In this document: one piece after another, positions 37,295-47,464 of the stretch
How positions within the stretch are numbered: position 1 is the stretch's first letter
How the letters are laid out: each line of letters opens with the position of its first letter
NCBI GenBank assembly: GCA_004297225.1
Contig: SCUI01000009.1
Span: 1-64,000 of the forward strand
DNA: 64,000 bases
Direction: 5' to 3'
From: Lysobacteraceae bacterium
Lineage (GTDB): Bacteria; Pseudomonadota; Gammaproteobacteria; Xanthomonadales; Xanthomonadaceae
The notes under the pieces: generated by a model
The model's database searches: none
Seen by the model: only the letters and a program-made list of their open reading frames with translations
What the model was told of the DNA's origin: nothing
Position numbers and translations under genes: made by a program

Positions 37295-37867
37295 TCAGGC
37301 CGTCTGCGCGGCCAGCACCGGGAGGCGGCGGCGCAGCAAGGCGAAGCCGCCGAACAGGATCGCCGCGTAGGCCAGCGTGCCCAGCAGCGTCCACTGGAAG
37401 AACGGGATGCCGGCGACCAGGGCGGAGGCGAGGCCGGCGGCGGTCTGCGGATAGAACGGCGATGCGATCCACGCGGCGAAGTTGGTCACCAGGAAGAACA
37501 GCACCGAGCCCGCGAGCGAATAACCCAGCAGGCGGCCGCCGGTGATGCCGCCGCGCAGGCGCAGCCCCATCAAGGTGGTCAGCACGATGCAGGCGTACAC
37601 GGACCAGAAGCTGATGCCGCCCAGGTACCCGGCATAGCCGTTGCCGAGCACGGCGGCCATCACCAGGTCCGAGGCCAGCAACGCCAGCAGCGGCACCGCG
37701 AACGCCCAGGCCCGGGAGGCGAAGAAGGCGCCGCCGAACAGCGCGATCGCTTCCACCGGCGAGAAGTTCGGTGGATGCGGCAGCAGCCGCGAGAGCGCGG
37801 CCAGCAGGATCAGGAAGGCCAGCACCAGCGGGCCGGGGGCAAGGACGGTGGGGGCGTTTGCTTTCAT
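37295..37867 (-). CDS. Six-helix membrane protein, DUF6580/ECF S-component-like
   Basis: This 190-residue hydrophobic protein has about five to six membrane helices. It carries HPPNFSPVEAIALFGGAFF near residue 32, a LLASDLVMAAV helix, SFWSVYACIVLTTLMG and a FFLVTNFAAW segment, which resemble the DUF6580 family of putative transport proteins and, loosely, substrate-binding (S) subunits of ECF vitamin transporters. ATG at 37867 is preferred to an ATG 81 bases upstream that would overlap the divergent ubiH. It is transcribed with the cobalamin adenosyltransferase, suggesting a corrinoid link, which is inference. Confidence 0.7.
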   Translation of the reverse strand: MKANAPTVLAPGPLVLAFLILLAALSRLLPHPPNFSPVEAIALFGGAFFASRAWAFAVPLLALLASDLVMAAVLGNGYAGYLGGISFWSVYACIVLTTLMGLRLRGGITGGRLLGYSLAGSVLFFLVTNFAAWIASPFYPQTAAGLASALVAGIPFFQWTLLGTLAYAAILFGGFALLRRRLPVLAAQTA

Positions 37868-37909
37868 CGTGGGCGCGTGCTGCCTGGGAACCGGTAGCAT
37901 AGCGCAGCC

Positions 37910-39175
37910 ATGATCGAGCACGCGCAGGCGACGGCAGGAGCGGGTCACGACGTCGTCATCGTCGGCGGCGGCCTGGTTGGCGCGAGCCTCGCGATCGCGC
38001 TGTCGCGTATCGGGATGGACGCGGCGCTGGTGGAGGCGACGCCGCCAGGCGCGCTGCCGGCGGTGTTCGACCAGCGCAACCTGAGCTTCGCCGAGGCGAC
38101 CGTGAACGCGCTGACGGCCCTCGGGGTGATGCAGCGACTTGCGTCGTCACCCGCGCCGATCCGCACCATCCACGTCTCGCGCGCCGGCGATTACGGTCGC
38201 GTGCGCCTGCGGGCGCGCGAACACGGCCGGGACGCCTTCGGGCAGGTGGTGGTCGCCAGCGATTTCGGCGCGGCGCTGGAGGCGCGCCTGTCGGAATTGC
38301 CGGGGCTGGCGCGTTATCGGCCGGCGCGCTTCATCGGGTTCGACGACGGCGACGACCAGGCACGGGTGCTGCGGCTGGCGCTCGCGGACGGACGCGAGCA
38401 ACGGCTCCGTGCGCGGCTGCTGGTCGCGGCCGATGGTGCCCACAGTGCGGTGCGCGCAGCGATCGGGATCGGCGCCGGCTCGTGGGACTATGGCCACGAC
38501 CTGTTCGTCGCGCGCATGCGCGGTCGACACGCGCCCGACGGCGACGCCTGGGAGCGTTTCGGCGACCACGGGCCGACCGCATTGCTGCCGCGCGGGGACG
38601 GCCATTACGGGGTGGTGCACGGGGTGGCGCGTGGCGAAGCCGACGCGGTCGCCGCACTCGACGACGCTGCCTGGCTCGCGCGCGTCCAGCGTGCGTTCGG
38701 CTGGCGCGTAGGCGAATTCCTCGGTACCGGGCCGCGCAGCCGCTACCCGGCCGTGCGCCTGGTGGCGTCGGCCACGACCGCGCCGCGCGCGGCGCTGGTC
38801 GGCAACGCCGCGCAGTCGCTGCATCCGGTCGGCGCGCAAGGCTTCAACCTGGGTTTGCGCGATGCGCTGACCCTGGCCGAGCTGCTGGAGCAGGGCGGCG
38901 ACCCCGGCAGCGAGGCATTGCTTGCCGAGTACGCCCGCCGGCGCGCGGAGGACCGGCGGCGGACGCTCGAGTTCTCGCACGGCCTGGCGCTGGCCACCGG
39001 CCAGCCCGCCGCGCTGGCCCGGCCGTTGCGCAGCGCCGGCATGCTGGCCGCAGCACGCGTGCCTTCGCTGCAGGGTTGGCTGGTTGGCGGTGCAATGGGC
39101 TACCGCGGCGAAGTGCCGCGCTTGTGCCGCGCGCCCGCGGCCGCGACCGTGCCGCCGGGAGCCGCGCCGCCATGA
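37910..39175 (+). CDS. ubiH: 2-octaprenyl-6-methoxyphenol hydroxylase UbiH
   Basis: This 421-residue FAD monooxygenase acts in ubiquinone synthesis. It has the N-terminal GxGxxG fold (VIVGGGLVGASLAIAL), the DG motif VAADGAHSAVR, and the second FAD motif LVGNAAQSLHPVGAQGFNLGLRD, where GNAAQ in place of GDAAH is a UbiH trait. The C-terminal 20 residues are Ala/Pro rich. It is divergent from the DUF6580 gene (42 bases) and linked to the next hydroxylase by ATGA. Confidence 0.9.
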   Translation: MIEHAQATAGAGHDVVIVGGGLVGASLAIALSRIGMDAALVEATPPGALPAVFDQRNLSFAEATVNALTALGVMQRLASSPAPIRTIHVSRAGDYGRVRLRAREHGRDAFGQVVVASDFGAALEARLSELPGLARYRPARFIGFDDGDDQARVLRLALADGREQRLRARLLVAADGAHSAVRAAIGIGAGSWDYGHDLFVARMRGRHAPDGDAWERFGDHGPTALLPRGDGHYGVVHGVARGEADAVAALDDAAWLARVQRAFGWRVGEFLGTGPRSRYPAVRLVASATTAPRAALVGNAAQSLHPVGAQGFNLGLRDALTLAELLEQGGDPGSEALLAEYARRRAEDRRRTLEFSHGLALATGQPAALARPLRSAGMLAAARVPSLQGWLVGGAMGYRGEVPRLCRAPAAATVPPGAAPP

Positions 39176-40350
39176 ACCGTGGCCGCGAGCTCGACGTGGT
39201 CGTGGTCGGCGGCGGCGTGGTCGGCGCCGCCTGTGCGCTGGCGCTGGCGGGCCAGGGCCTGCAGACGATGCTGGTGGAACCGTCGCCGCCGGTTCCGTGG
39301 TCGCGCGACAAGCCCGACCTGCGCGTGTATGCCTTCGCTGCCGACAACGCCCTGCTGTTCGATTCCCTGGGGGCCTGGGCATCGGTCCTCGCGGCGCGGG
39401 TCCAGCCGTACCGCCGCATGCGCGTCTGGGACGCGGGCGGCGGCGGCGAGCTCGACATCGACGCCGACACGCTGGGACGCCGCGAGCTGGGCTGGATCGT
39501 CGAACACGGTTTGCTGCTGGACCGCCTGTGGGCACTGCTGCCGGCCGCCGGCGTGCGCTTGCGCTGCCCGGCGCGCGTGGAAGCGTTGCAGGACGATGGC
39601 GATTGCGTCCGCCTGCGGCTGGACGACGGTTCGCAGGTCCAGGCGCGCCTCGCGGTGGCGGCCGATGGCGCGCAGTCGAGCCTGCGGCGCCTGGCCGGCA
39701 TCGAAGTGGACGTCCACGAGCATGGCCAGCGCGGCGTGGTCGGCTACGTCGCCACCGAGCGGCCGCACGAAGACACCGCCTGGCAGCGGTTCCTGCCAGG
39801 CGGGCCGCTGGCGTTGCTGCCGTCTGCAGGCGGCCATTGCTCGATCGTGTGGTCGCTGCCCGACGCCGAAGCCGCGCGGGTGCTGGCGCTGGACGATGCG
39901 GCGTTCGGACGGGAACTCGGTCGTGCCTTCGACCGACGCCTGGGCGAGGTGCGGCCGGTGTCGCCGCGCGCCGCGTTCCCGCTGCGCCGGCAGCTGGCGC
40001 GCGAATACGTCCGCGGGCGCGTGCTGGTGCTCGGCGACGCCGCCCACGTGGTGCATCCGCTCGCCGGGCAGGGCGTCAACCTGGGATTGCGCGATGTCGC
40101 GGCGCTGCGCGACCTGGTCGCGGCGGCCGCCGGCGCGAACGGCGACTGGCACGCGGCCTCGCGCCTGGCGCGCTGGGCGCGCGCGCGGCGGAGCGAGGAC
40201 ACGCTGGCGGCACATGCGTTCAGCGGCATCGACCGGGTGTTCCGCAGCGAAAACCCCGCGGCGGTATTGCTGCGGGGCCCGTTGCTGTCGCTGGCGGGGC
40301 GCGTCCCGCCGCTTTCGCGCGCGCTCTGGCGGAAAGCGGCGGGCGCCTGA
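39172..40350 (+). CDS. UbiI/UbiF/VisC-type ubiquinone hydroxylase
   Basis: This 392-residue FAD-dependent monooxygenase shares the family fold with UbiH: VVVVGGGVVGAACALAL, AVAADGAQSSLRRLAG, and the second FAD motif LVLGDAAHVVHPLAGQGVNLGLRDV. The latter is typical of UbiF, UbiI and UbiM, and these cannot be separated by eye. It probably does a second ring hydroxylation of the ubiquinone precursor. It forms a two-gene operon with ubiH and ends 3 bases from the convergent EF-hand gene. Confidence 0.88.
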   Translation: MNRGRELDVVVVGGGVVGAACALALAGQGLQTMLVEPSPPVPWSRDKPDLRVYAFAADNALLFDSLGAWASVLAARVQPYRRMRVWDAGGGGELDIDADTLGRRELGWIVEHGLLLDRLWALLPAAGVRLRCPARVEALQDDGDCVRLRLDDGSQVQARLAVAADGAQSSLRRLAGIEVDVHEHGQRGVVGYVATERPHEDTAWQRFLPGGPLALLPSAGGHCSIVWSLPDAEAARVLALDDAAFGRELGRAFDRRLGEVRPVSPRAAFPLRRQLAREYVRGRVLVLGDAAHVVHPLAGQGVNLGLRDVAALRDLVAAAAGANGDWHAASRLARWARARRSEDTLAAHAFSGIDRVFRSENPAAVLLRGPLLSLAGRVPPLSRALWRKAAGA

Positions 40351-40353
40351 CCG

Positions 40354-41097
40354 TCACTGCGTCATCGGGTCGATCCAGTCCTTCATTTCGGCGCGGGTCA
40401 GCCGGCCGTTGTCGTCGAGGTCCACCACGTGGAACTCGCGCATCAGGTCGGGATTGCCGCTGCCCTCGCGACGGGTGATGACGCCGTCGCCGTTGTCGTC
40501 CATGGCGTCGAAGTCGACTCGGTAGTTCGGCGAGATCGAATTGCCGGGATGGTCGGTGAAGGTGACGTTGTCGTTGCCGACCATCGCCGGGCGATCCGAG
40601 CGCGGCGACGCCGGCACCACCACCTGCGGCGGTGTCGCGGCGGCGGCGACGCCGACGCGGGAGGCGAACTGGGCATCGGCAGCCGCCGAATCGGCGACGG
40701 CACCGGCTGCGCGCGCGACCTCCGCGGCCTGGTCGGCAGCCTCGGCCGCATCCTTGGTCACCATGTGCCCGGTGGCGGCATCGTCGGCCACGGCATGGGC
40801 GTGGGCGGCAGCGCCAGCGGCCATTCCGGCCGCGACGGCGGCCTGTTCGGCGTTGTCCCGGGCGACGTCGGCGGTGACTTCGGCGGTGGCATCGATGGTC
40901 GCATCGGCGACGACGTCGGCCGTGGCGGCGGCAGCCTGCGCATCGAGCGCATCGGCGGTGGCCTCTGTGGCCGCATCCGCGGCGGCTTCGGCTTCGATCT
41001 GTGCCTTCTGCTGCTCGGCGGTCTGGGCAAAGGCCGGGGTGGCCAGGCCCAGGCCCGACAGCAGGGCGACGGTAAGGGTGAGGTGCTTGCGGGTCAT
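40354..41097 (-). CDS. Secreted Ala-rich protein with two EF-hands
   Basis: This 247-residue protein has a signal peptide (residues 1-24, cut after AFA), then about 125 residues built mostly of Ala, Asp, Thr, Glu and Val with few hydrophobic side chains beyond Val, then a C-terminal pair of EF-hand loops: DDNGDGVITRRE and DLDDNGRLTRAE. Each loop has the 12-residue D-x-D/N-x-D/N-G...E pattern, so calcium binding is likely. The Ala-rich part probably forms helices. Similar EF-hand secretory proteins occur in Xanthomonadaceae with unknown role. A hairpin covers its ribosome site. Confidence 0.8.
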   Translation of the reverse strand: MTRKHLTLTVALLSGLGLATPAFAQTAEQQKAQIEAEAAADAATEATADALDAQAAAATADVVADATIDATAEVTADVARDNAEQAAVAAGMAAGAAAHAHAVADDAATGHMVTKDAAEAADQAAEVARAAGAVADSAAADAQFASRVGVAAAATPPQVVVPASPRSDRPAMVGNDNVTFTDHPGNSISPNYRVDFDAMDDNGDGVITRREGSGNPDLMREFHVVDLDDNGRLTRAEMKDWIDPMTQ

Positions 41098-41103
41098 GGA
41101 TTG

Positions 41104-41130
41104 CCTCGCTGGTGGGGGAACCCGGCGAGG
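41104..41130 (-). promoter_or_regulatory. Hairpin that pairs with the ribosome site of the EF-hand gene
   Basis: On the minus strand CCTCGC (41130-41125) can pair with GCGAGG (41109-41104) across a 15-base loop. The 3' arm includes GAGG, the Shine-Dalgarno sequence, 7 bases before the start codon at 41097. A six-pair GC stem could limit translation until opened. Confidence 0.4.
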
Positions 41131-41182
41131 TTCGCCCGGAAGCGATCAAGCAGCCGTCAATCGGGCGCGGCGGGACTGAACC

Positions 41183-41752
41183 TCAGTAAAAGGTCCCGCC
41201 CAGCTCGCCATAGCTACGCAGCACCGCGCAGGCTTCCGGTCGCAACAAGTCGCGGGCGACGGCGATCCCGCGTCGTTCGAGTTCCCCCACCCAGTCCGCG
41301 GGCAGCGGACCCTCGTCGAACTCGGTGAGCGCCATCACGTCTTCTGCACGCGCGCCGATGAGCAGCCGGTCGATGCCGGCCCAGAAGCTGGCGCCATAAC
41401 ACTGGCAGCATGGCTGCGACGAGGTGGCCAGGACCATCCGCGCGCCATCCTCGTTGAGTCGCGAACGCTGCAGGCGCTGTTGCGCCAGCATCAGTGCCAT
41501 GGTCTCGGCGTGCGCCACCGAGCAGCTTTGCTGCAGCACGCGGTTGACGCCGACGGCGACCACCCGGTCGTGCCCGTCGAACACCGCGGCGCCAAACGGG
41601 CCGCCACTGCGCGCCTCGACGTTGCGCCGCGACAGTTCGATGGCGAAAGCCACCTTGGCCTCGTCGCCGGCGAAGTCGCGCCCGGCCAGGTCGAGTTCCA
41701 GGACCCACAAGGGCAGCGTCAGGTGCAGCTGCGCCGGCAACGGCATCGCCAT
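41183..41752 (-). CDS. Nucleoside/cytidine deaminase-fold protein
   Basis: This 189-residue zinc deaminase-fold protein has HAE (His81, Glu83) and PCCQC (Cys115, Cys118) zinc motifs with flanking SGGPFGAAVFD and VGVNRV. The layout matches guanine deaminase and TadA-like nucleoside deaminases rather than cytidine deaminase CdA. ATG at 41752 or the ATG two codons later (41746) could be the start. It follows glnS by 7 bases on the same strand. The substrate is not evident. Confidence 0.8.
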   Translation of the reverse strand: MAMPLPAQLHLTLPLWVLELDLAGRDFAGDEAKVAFAIELSRRNVEARSGGPFGAAVFDGHDRVVAVGVNRVLQQSCSVAHAETMALMLAQQRLQRSRLNEDGARMVLATSSQPCCQCYGASFWAGIDRLLIGARAEDVMALTEFDEGPLPADWVGELERRGIAVARDLLRPEACAVLRSYGELGGTFY

Positions 41753-41759
41753 CCCGCGC

Positions 41760-43504
<1,745 letters not shown>

Positions 43505-43508
<4 letters not shown>

Positions 43509-43921
43509 CGGTGGAATTCCCCCGCCGCCTCGGGCTGGTAGCGGATGCCCAGCACCTGCAGGCGCGTGCTGCGGCCGCCCGGAAGCGGCCAGTCGATGGT
43601 CTGCCCGGCGCGCAGGCCGAGCAGGGCGCTGCCGACCGGCGCCAGGATCGAGACCTTGTCCGGACTGCCATCGGCATCGCGCGGGTAGACCAGGGTCAGC
43701 TCGCGCTCCTCGCCGGTGGCTTCGTCGCGGAAGCGCGCGGTCGAGTTCATGGTGATGGCGTCGGGCGGCATGTCGCGCGGCTCGCGCACTTCGGCGCGCG
43801 CGAGTTCGTCCCGCAGGGGGTCGTATTGCGCGCCCGAATACGCCGGCTGCTCGAGCAGCGCTTCCAGGCGGTCGCAATCCAGGCGGGACAGGACAAGGGT
43901 GGGGCGACCGGTCTCGGTCAT
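43505..43921 (-). CDS. rnk: Nucleoside diphosphate kinase regulator Rnk
   Basis: This 138-residue GreA/GreB-fold protein has an N-terminal helical segment with RPTLVLSRLDCDRLEALL and a C-terminal GreA-type domain with RELTLVYPRDAD and GSALLGLRAGQTIDWPLPGG. Rnk binds RNA polymerase in the secondary channel region without cleavage activity and affects Ndk levels in Pseudomonas and E. coli. ATG at 43921 is preferred. It is coupled to glnS by ATGA. Confidence 0.9.
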
Positions 43922-43940
43922 GGCAGGACTCCAAAGCAAC

Positions 43941-43969
43941 GCGGGCGGAGCGTCGTGCGCCCCGCCCGC
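43941..43969 (-). terminator. Possible intrinsic terminator after oxyR
   Basis: An 8-base perfect inverted repeat (43941-43948 with 43962-43969) around a 13-base loop lies 25 bases past the oxyR stop. On the minus strand it is followed by GTTGCTTTGG, a weak T-rich tail. It may separate oxyR from rnk. Confidence 0.4.
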
Positions 43970-43993
43970 CAGTCGATCGAATGCCTGTCAACC

Positions 43994-44929
43994 TTAGCCG
44001 TTGCGGGCTTCGGGTTCAACCTCGGCGGGCGGCTCGAACAGTTCGGGGGGCAGGTCCCGGAACACCTGCGCCACGCTGCCGAGGAAGCCGGCCATGGCCG
44101 AGCTGCGCCGCCAGGCCATGGCGATGCGGCGGCTCGGCGGCGGGTCCCGGAACGGCACCAGGTGGATGTCCTCGCTGCGGGCGACGGGTGGCTTCACCGA
44201 CAGCACCGGCAGCAGGGTCACGCCGACGTGCGCGGCCACCATCTGCCGCAGGGTCTCCAGGCTGGTCGCCTGGAACTCGGACTTCTCGCTGGCCCCGGCC
44301 ATCCGGCACACATCCAGCGCCTGGTCGCGCAGGCAGTGGCCGTCCTCGAGCAGCAGCAGGCGCTCGCCGGCGAGGTCGGCCATGTCGAGCGACGGCGCAG
44401 CCGCCAGCCGGTGCCGCACCGGCACGGCCAGCAGGAAGGGTTCCTCGAACAGGAATTCCACATGCAGCGATTCGTCGTGCAGCGGCAGGGCGAGCAACGC
44501 GGCGTCGAGCCTGCCCTCGTGCAGGCGATCCAGCAGCACGGGCGACTTTTCCTCCACCAGCAGCAGTTCCAGCCTGGGGAAGCGTTCGCGCAGCCGCGGC
44601 ACCACGTGCGGCAACAGGTACGGCCCCAGGGTCGGGAAGATGCCGAGGCGGACGGTGCCGGCCTCCGGATCGCGGCTGCGGCGCGCGGCTTCCTTCATCT
44701 GTGCGACTTCCGCGAGCACGCGCCGCGCCCGCTCGGCCATGTCGTGGCCGGCGGGGGTCAGCATCACCTTGCGGGGGGCGCGCTCGACCAGCGCCACCCC
44801 GAGCTCCTCCTCCAGCTTGCGCACCTGCGTGGACAGCGTCGGCTGGCTGACGAAGCAGGCCGCCGCGGCCCGGCCGAAATGCCGGTGATCGGCCAGCGCC
44901 ACCAGGTACTGGAGGTCGCGCAGGTTCAT
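43994..44929 (-). CDS. oxyR: Peroxide-sensing transcription regulator OxyR
   Basis: This 311-residue LysR-type regulator has the N-terminal helix-turn-helix (MNLRDLQYLVALADHRHFGRAA) and both redox cysteines at the exact E. coli numbers: Cys199 in EDGHCLRDQ and Cys208 in LDVCRMAG. Oxidation by H2O2 forms a Cys199-Cys208 disulfide that activates the protein. It lies 22 bases downstream of ahpF and is probably transcribed with ahpC-ahpF as well as alone, giving a feedback loop. Confidence 0.96.
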   Translation of the reverse strand: MNLRDLQYLVALADHRHFGRAAAACFVSQPTLSTQVRKLEEELGVALVERAPRKVMLTPAGHDMAERARRVLAEVAQMKEAARRSRDPEAGTVRLGIFPTLGPYLLPHVVPRLRERFPRLELLLVEEKSPVLLDRLHEGRLDAALLALPLHDESLHVEFLFEEPFLLAVPVRHRLAAAPSLDMADLAGERLLLLEDGHCLRDQALDVCRMAGASEKSEFQATSLETLRQMVAAHVGVTLLPVLSVKPPVARSEDIHLVPFRDPPPSRRIAMAWRRSSAMAGFLGSVAQVFRDLPPELFEPPAEVEPEARNG

Positions 44930-44951
44930 CGCGCTGGCCCGCGGCCGCGGC

Positions 44952-46535
44952 TTACGCGGCCCTGGCCACGTCCCCGGCCGGCGCCGAGGTGCGGATCAGG
45001 TGGTCGAAGGCACTCAGCGCCGCGGTGCAGCCGGCGCCCATCGCGATCACGATCTGCTTGTACGGCACCGTGGTCGCGTCGCCGGCGGCGAACACGCCCG
45101 GCACGCTGGCGGCACCGCGCTCGTCGATCACGATCTCGCCGCGCGGGCTCAGCTCGACCGTGCCCTTCAACCACTCGGTGTTGGGCAGCAGGCCGATCTG
45201 CACGAACACGCCGGCCAGTTCGATCGTGCGCGACTCGCCACTCTCGCGGTCCTTGTAGACCAGCGCATTGACCTTCTGGCCGTCGCCCAGGACCTCGGTG
45301 GTCTGCGCGCCGACCAGGATGTCCACGTTCGGCAGGCTGCGCAGCTTGCGCTGCAGGACTTCATCGGCGCGCAGCTTCGAGTCGAACTCGAGCAGGGTGA
45401 CGTGCTCGACGATGCCGGCCAGGTCGATCGCGGCCTCGACGCCGGAGTTGCCGCCGCCGACCACCGCCACGCGCTTGCCCTTGAACAGCGGGCCGTCGCA
45501 GTGCGGGCAGTAGGCCACGCCCTTGTTGCGGTACTGGTCCTCGCCGGGCACGCCCATCTGCCGCCAGCGCGCGCCGGTGGACAGCACCACCGACTTCGCC
45601 TTCAGCGTGGCGCCGCTCTCCAGCACCACTTCAATGAGGCCGCCGGGCTGCTTCGCTGGAACGAGCTTCGTCGCCCGCTGCAGGTTCATCACGTCCACGT
45701 CGTATTCGCGCACATGCTGCTCCAGCGCGACGCCGAGCTTGGGGCCCTCGGTGTACTGCACGGAAATGAAGTTCTCGATCGCCAGCGTGTCCAGCACCTG
45801 GCCGCCGAAGCGCTCGGCGGCGACGCCGGTGCGGATACCCTTGCGCGCCGCGTAGATCGCCGCCGCCGAGCCGGCCGGGCCACCGCCGACCACGAGCACG
45901 TCGAAGGGGTCCTTCTTCGCGATCTGTTCGGCCGCCTTCTTCGCCGCGCCGGTGTCGAGCCTGGCGACGACCTGCTCGATCGTCATCCGGCCCTGGTCGA
46001 ACGGCTGGCCGTTGAGGAACACGGTCGGCACGCTCATCACCTCGCGCGCCTCGACCTCGCCCTGGTACAGGGCGCCATCGATGGCGACGTGGCGGATGTT
46101 CGAATTGAGCACGCTCATCGCGTTCAGCGCCTGCACCGTGTCGGGGCAGCTCTGGCAGGAGAGCGACATGTAGGTTTCGAACAGGAACTCACCCTCCAGG
46201 TCGCGGACCTGGTTGGCGAGGGCCTCCTCGATCTTCACCGGGTGGCCGCCGACCTGCAGCAGCGCCAGCACCAGCGAGGTGAATTCATGGCCCATCGGGA
46301 TGCCGGCGAAACGCACGGACACGTCGGTGCCGGCGCGGACGATGGCGAACGAGGGCTTGCGCGCGTCGTCGCCGTCGCGCAGGGAAATCTTCGTGGAGGT
46401 CGAAGCGATGTCGCGCAGCAGTTCGCCGAGCTCGCGCGACGCATCGCTGTCGTCCAGCGACGCGACGAGTTCGATCGGCTGCTGCAGCTTTTCCATGTAG
46501 GCCGCGAGCTGGGCCTTGAGGTCTGCGTCGAGCAT
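44952..46535 (-). CDS. ahpF: Alkyl hydroperoxide reductase subunit F
   Basis: This 527-residue flavoprotein uses NADH to reduce AhpC. The N-terminal thioredoxin-like domain has the redox pair Cys127 and Cys130 in [11 protein letters not shown]; the FAD domain begins [21 protein letters not shown]; the thioredoxin-reductase-like centre has [13 protein letters not shown]; and the C-terminus has [12 protein letters not shown] at 46535 fits the family start. It is 125 bases downstream of ahpC with a strong hairpin between. Confidence 0.97.
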   Translation of the reverse strand: MLDADLKAQLAAYMEKLQQPIELVASLDDSDASRELGELLRDIASTSTKISLRDGDDARKPSFAIVRAGTDVSVRFAGIPMGHEFTSLVLALLQVGGHPVKIEEALANQVRDLEGEFLFETYMSLSCQSCPDTVQALNAMSVLNSNIRHVAIDGALYQGEVEAREVMSVPTVFLNGQPFDQGRMTIEQVVARLDTGAAKKAAEQIAKKDPFDVLVVGGGPAGSAAAIYAARKGIRTGVAAERFGGQVLDTLAIENFISVQYTEGPKLGVALEQHVREYDVDVMNLQRATKLVPAKQPGGLIEVVLESGATLKAKSVVLSTGARWRQMGVPGEDQYRNKGVAYCPHCDGPLFKGKRVAVVGGGNSGVEAAIDLAGIVEHVTLLEFDSKLRADEVLQRKLRSLPNVDILVGAQTTEVLGDGQKVNALVYKDRESGESRTIELAGVFVQIGLLPNTEWLKGTVELSPRGEIVIDERGAASVPGVFAAGDATTVPYKQIVIAMGAGCTAALSAFDHLIRTSAPAGDVARAA

Positions 46536-46593
46536 GTGGGGGGCTCCGAAGGTCCGGGGCTTTCGATGGAAAGCGTGGGGGGGAATCAAGGTG

Positions 46594-46618
46594 CCCGGGC
46601 GGTGGGGGACCGCCCGGG
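46594..46618 (-). ncRNA. Stem-loop between ahpC and ahpF
   Basis: A 10-base perfect GC-rich stem (46594-46603 with 46609-46618) closes a 5-base loop and lies 44 bases past the ahpC stop in transcript order. There is no T-run, so it is unlikely to be a full intrinsic terminator. It may stabilise the ahpC mRNA end or allow partial read-through so that AhpC exceeds AhpF. Confidence 0.6.
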
Positions 46619-46661
46619 ACGGGTGCGGACCGGGGCTTCAGGCCGGCCCGCGGGGGGAGGG

Positions 46662-47225
46662 TCAGATCTTGCCGACCAGGTCCAGCGAGGGCTTCAGGGT
46701 CTTGTCGCCTTCCTTCCACTTCGCCGGGCAGACCTCACCCGGATGGGCGGCCACGTACTGCGCGGCCTTGACCTTGCGCAGCAGGTCGCCGGCGTCGCGG
46801 CCGATGCCCTCGGCGGTGACTTCCATCGCCTGGATCACGCCCTCGGGATCGATCACGAAGGTGCCGCGGTCGGCCAGGCCCGCATCCTCGCGCATGACCT
46901 CGAAATTGCGGGTCACGGTGCCGGTCGGATCGCCGATCATCGTGTACTTGATCTTGCGGATCGCATCGGAGGTGTCGTGCCAGGCCTTGTGCGAGAAGTG
47001 GGTGTCGGTGGAGACGCTGTAGACCTCGACGCCGAGCTTCTTGAACTCGTCGTAGTGCTCGGCCAGGTCCTCGAGCTCGGTCGGGCACACGAAGGTGAAG
47101 TCGGCCGGGTAGAAGACCACCACCGACCACTTGCCCTTGAGGTCCGCGTCGCTGACTTCGATGAACTTGCCTTCCTTGAAGGCCTGCGCCTTGAAGGGCT
47201 TGATGGGGGTGTTGATCAATGCCAT
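46662..47225 (-). CDS. ahpC: Alkyl hydroperoxide reductase subunit C (2-Cys peroxiredoxin)
   Basis: This 187-residue typical 2-Cys peroxiredoxin reduces peroxides. The peroxidatic Cys47 is in [12 protein letters not shown] and the resolving Cys166 in [11 protein letters not shown], as in E. coli AhpC (187 residues). The first gene of a leftward ahpC-ahpF-oxyR unit, it has a promoter and an OxyR site upstream. Confidence 0.98.
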   Translation of the reverse strand: MALINTPIKPFKAQAFKEGKFIEVSDADLKGKWSVVVFYPADFTFVCPTELEDLAEHYDEFKKLGVEVYSVSTDTHFSHKAWHDTSDAIRKIKYTMIGDPTGTVTRNFEVMREDAGLADRGTFVIDPEGVIQAMEVTAEGIGRDAGDLLRKVKAAQYVAAHPGEVCPAKWKEGDKTLKPSLDLVGKI

Positions 47226-47278
47226 GCGGATGTCCTCGGGTGGTGGGAGAAAGTCCTGGGTAACCAGGAGGCAGGGCC

Positions 47279-47307
47279 ATGTTAGGCCGGCCTATTCAAA
47301 TCATCAA
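47279..47307 (-). promoter_or_regulatory. Probable ahpC promoter
   Basis: On the minus strand TTGATG (47307-47302) and TAACAT (47284-47279) are spaced by 17 bases, 54 bases before the ahpC start. Both hexamers match 4 of 6 consensus bases. The -35 directly abuts the OxyR site, as expected for activated promoters. Confidence 0.6.
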
Positions 47308-47344
47308 ATCGATTGATTTCATCAATACGATAGGTTGGGTCTAT
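47308..47344 (-). promoter_or_regulatory. Candidate OxyR tetramer binding site upstream of ahpC
   Basis: The 15-base element at 47330-47344 reads ATAG-n-T-nnn-x-n-CTAT and agrees with the OxyR half-site rule ATAGnTnnnAnCTAT at 9 of 10 defined positions. Seven bases away, 47308-47322 matches 6 of 10. This spacing equals the known tetramer layout, and the site ends exactly at the -35 of the ahpC promoter. Confidence 0.65.
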
Positions 47345-47347
47345 CAA

Positions 47348-47382
47348 GGCCCGTGACGCGCCCGCTCGGCCGGCCACGGGCC
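47348..47382. repeat. 8-bp inverted repeat beside the OxyR site
   Basis: GGCCCGTG (47348-47355) and its exact complement CACGGGCC (47375-47382) flank a 19-base spacer, just rightward of the OxyR site in the ahpC/47465 intergenic region. The role is unknown; it could be a hairpin in the leader of the rightward gene or a regulator site. Confidence 0.5.
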
Positions 47383-47464
47383 AGACGCCTTTGCACATGC
47401 TGCACACGCCAACGACCCGCGGCGGCGTCTGATGACCGTGCCCTTACCAGATGGAGCCAAGACC

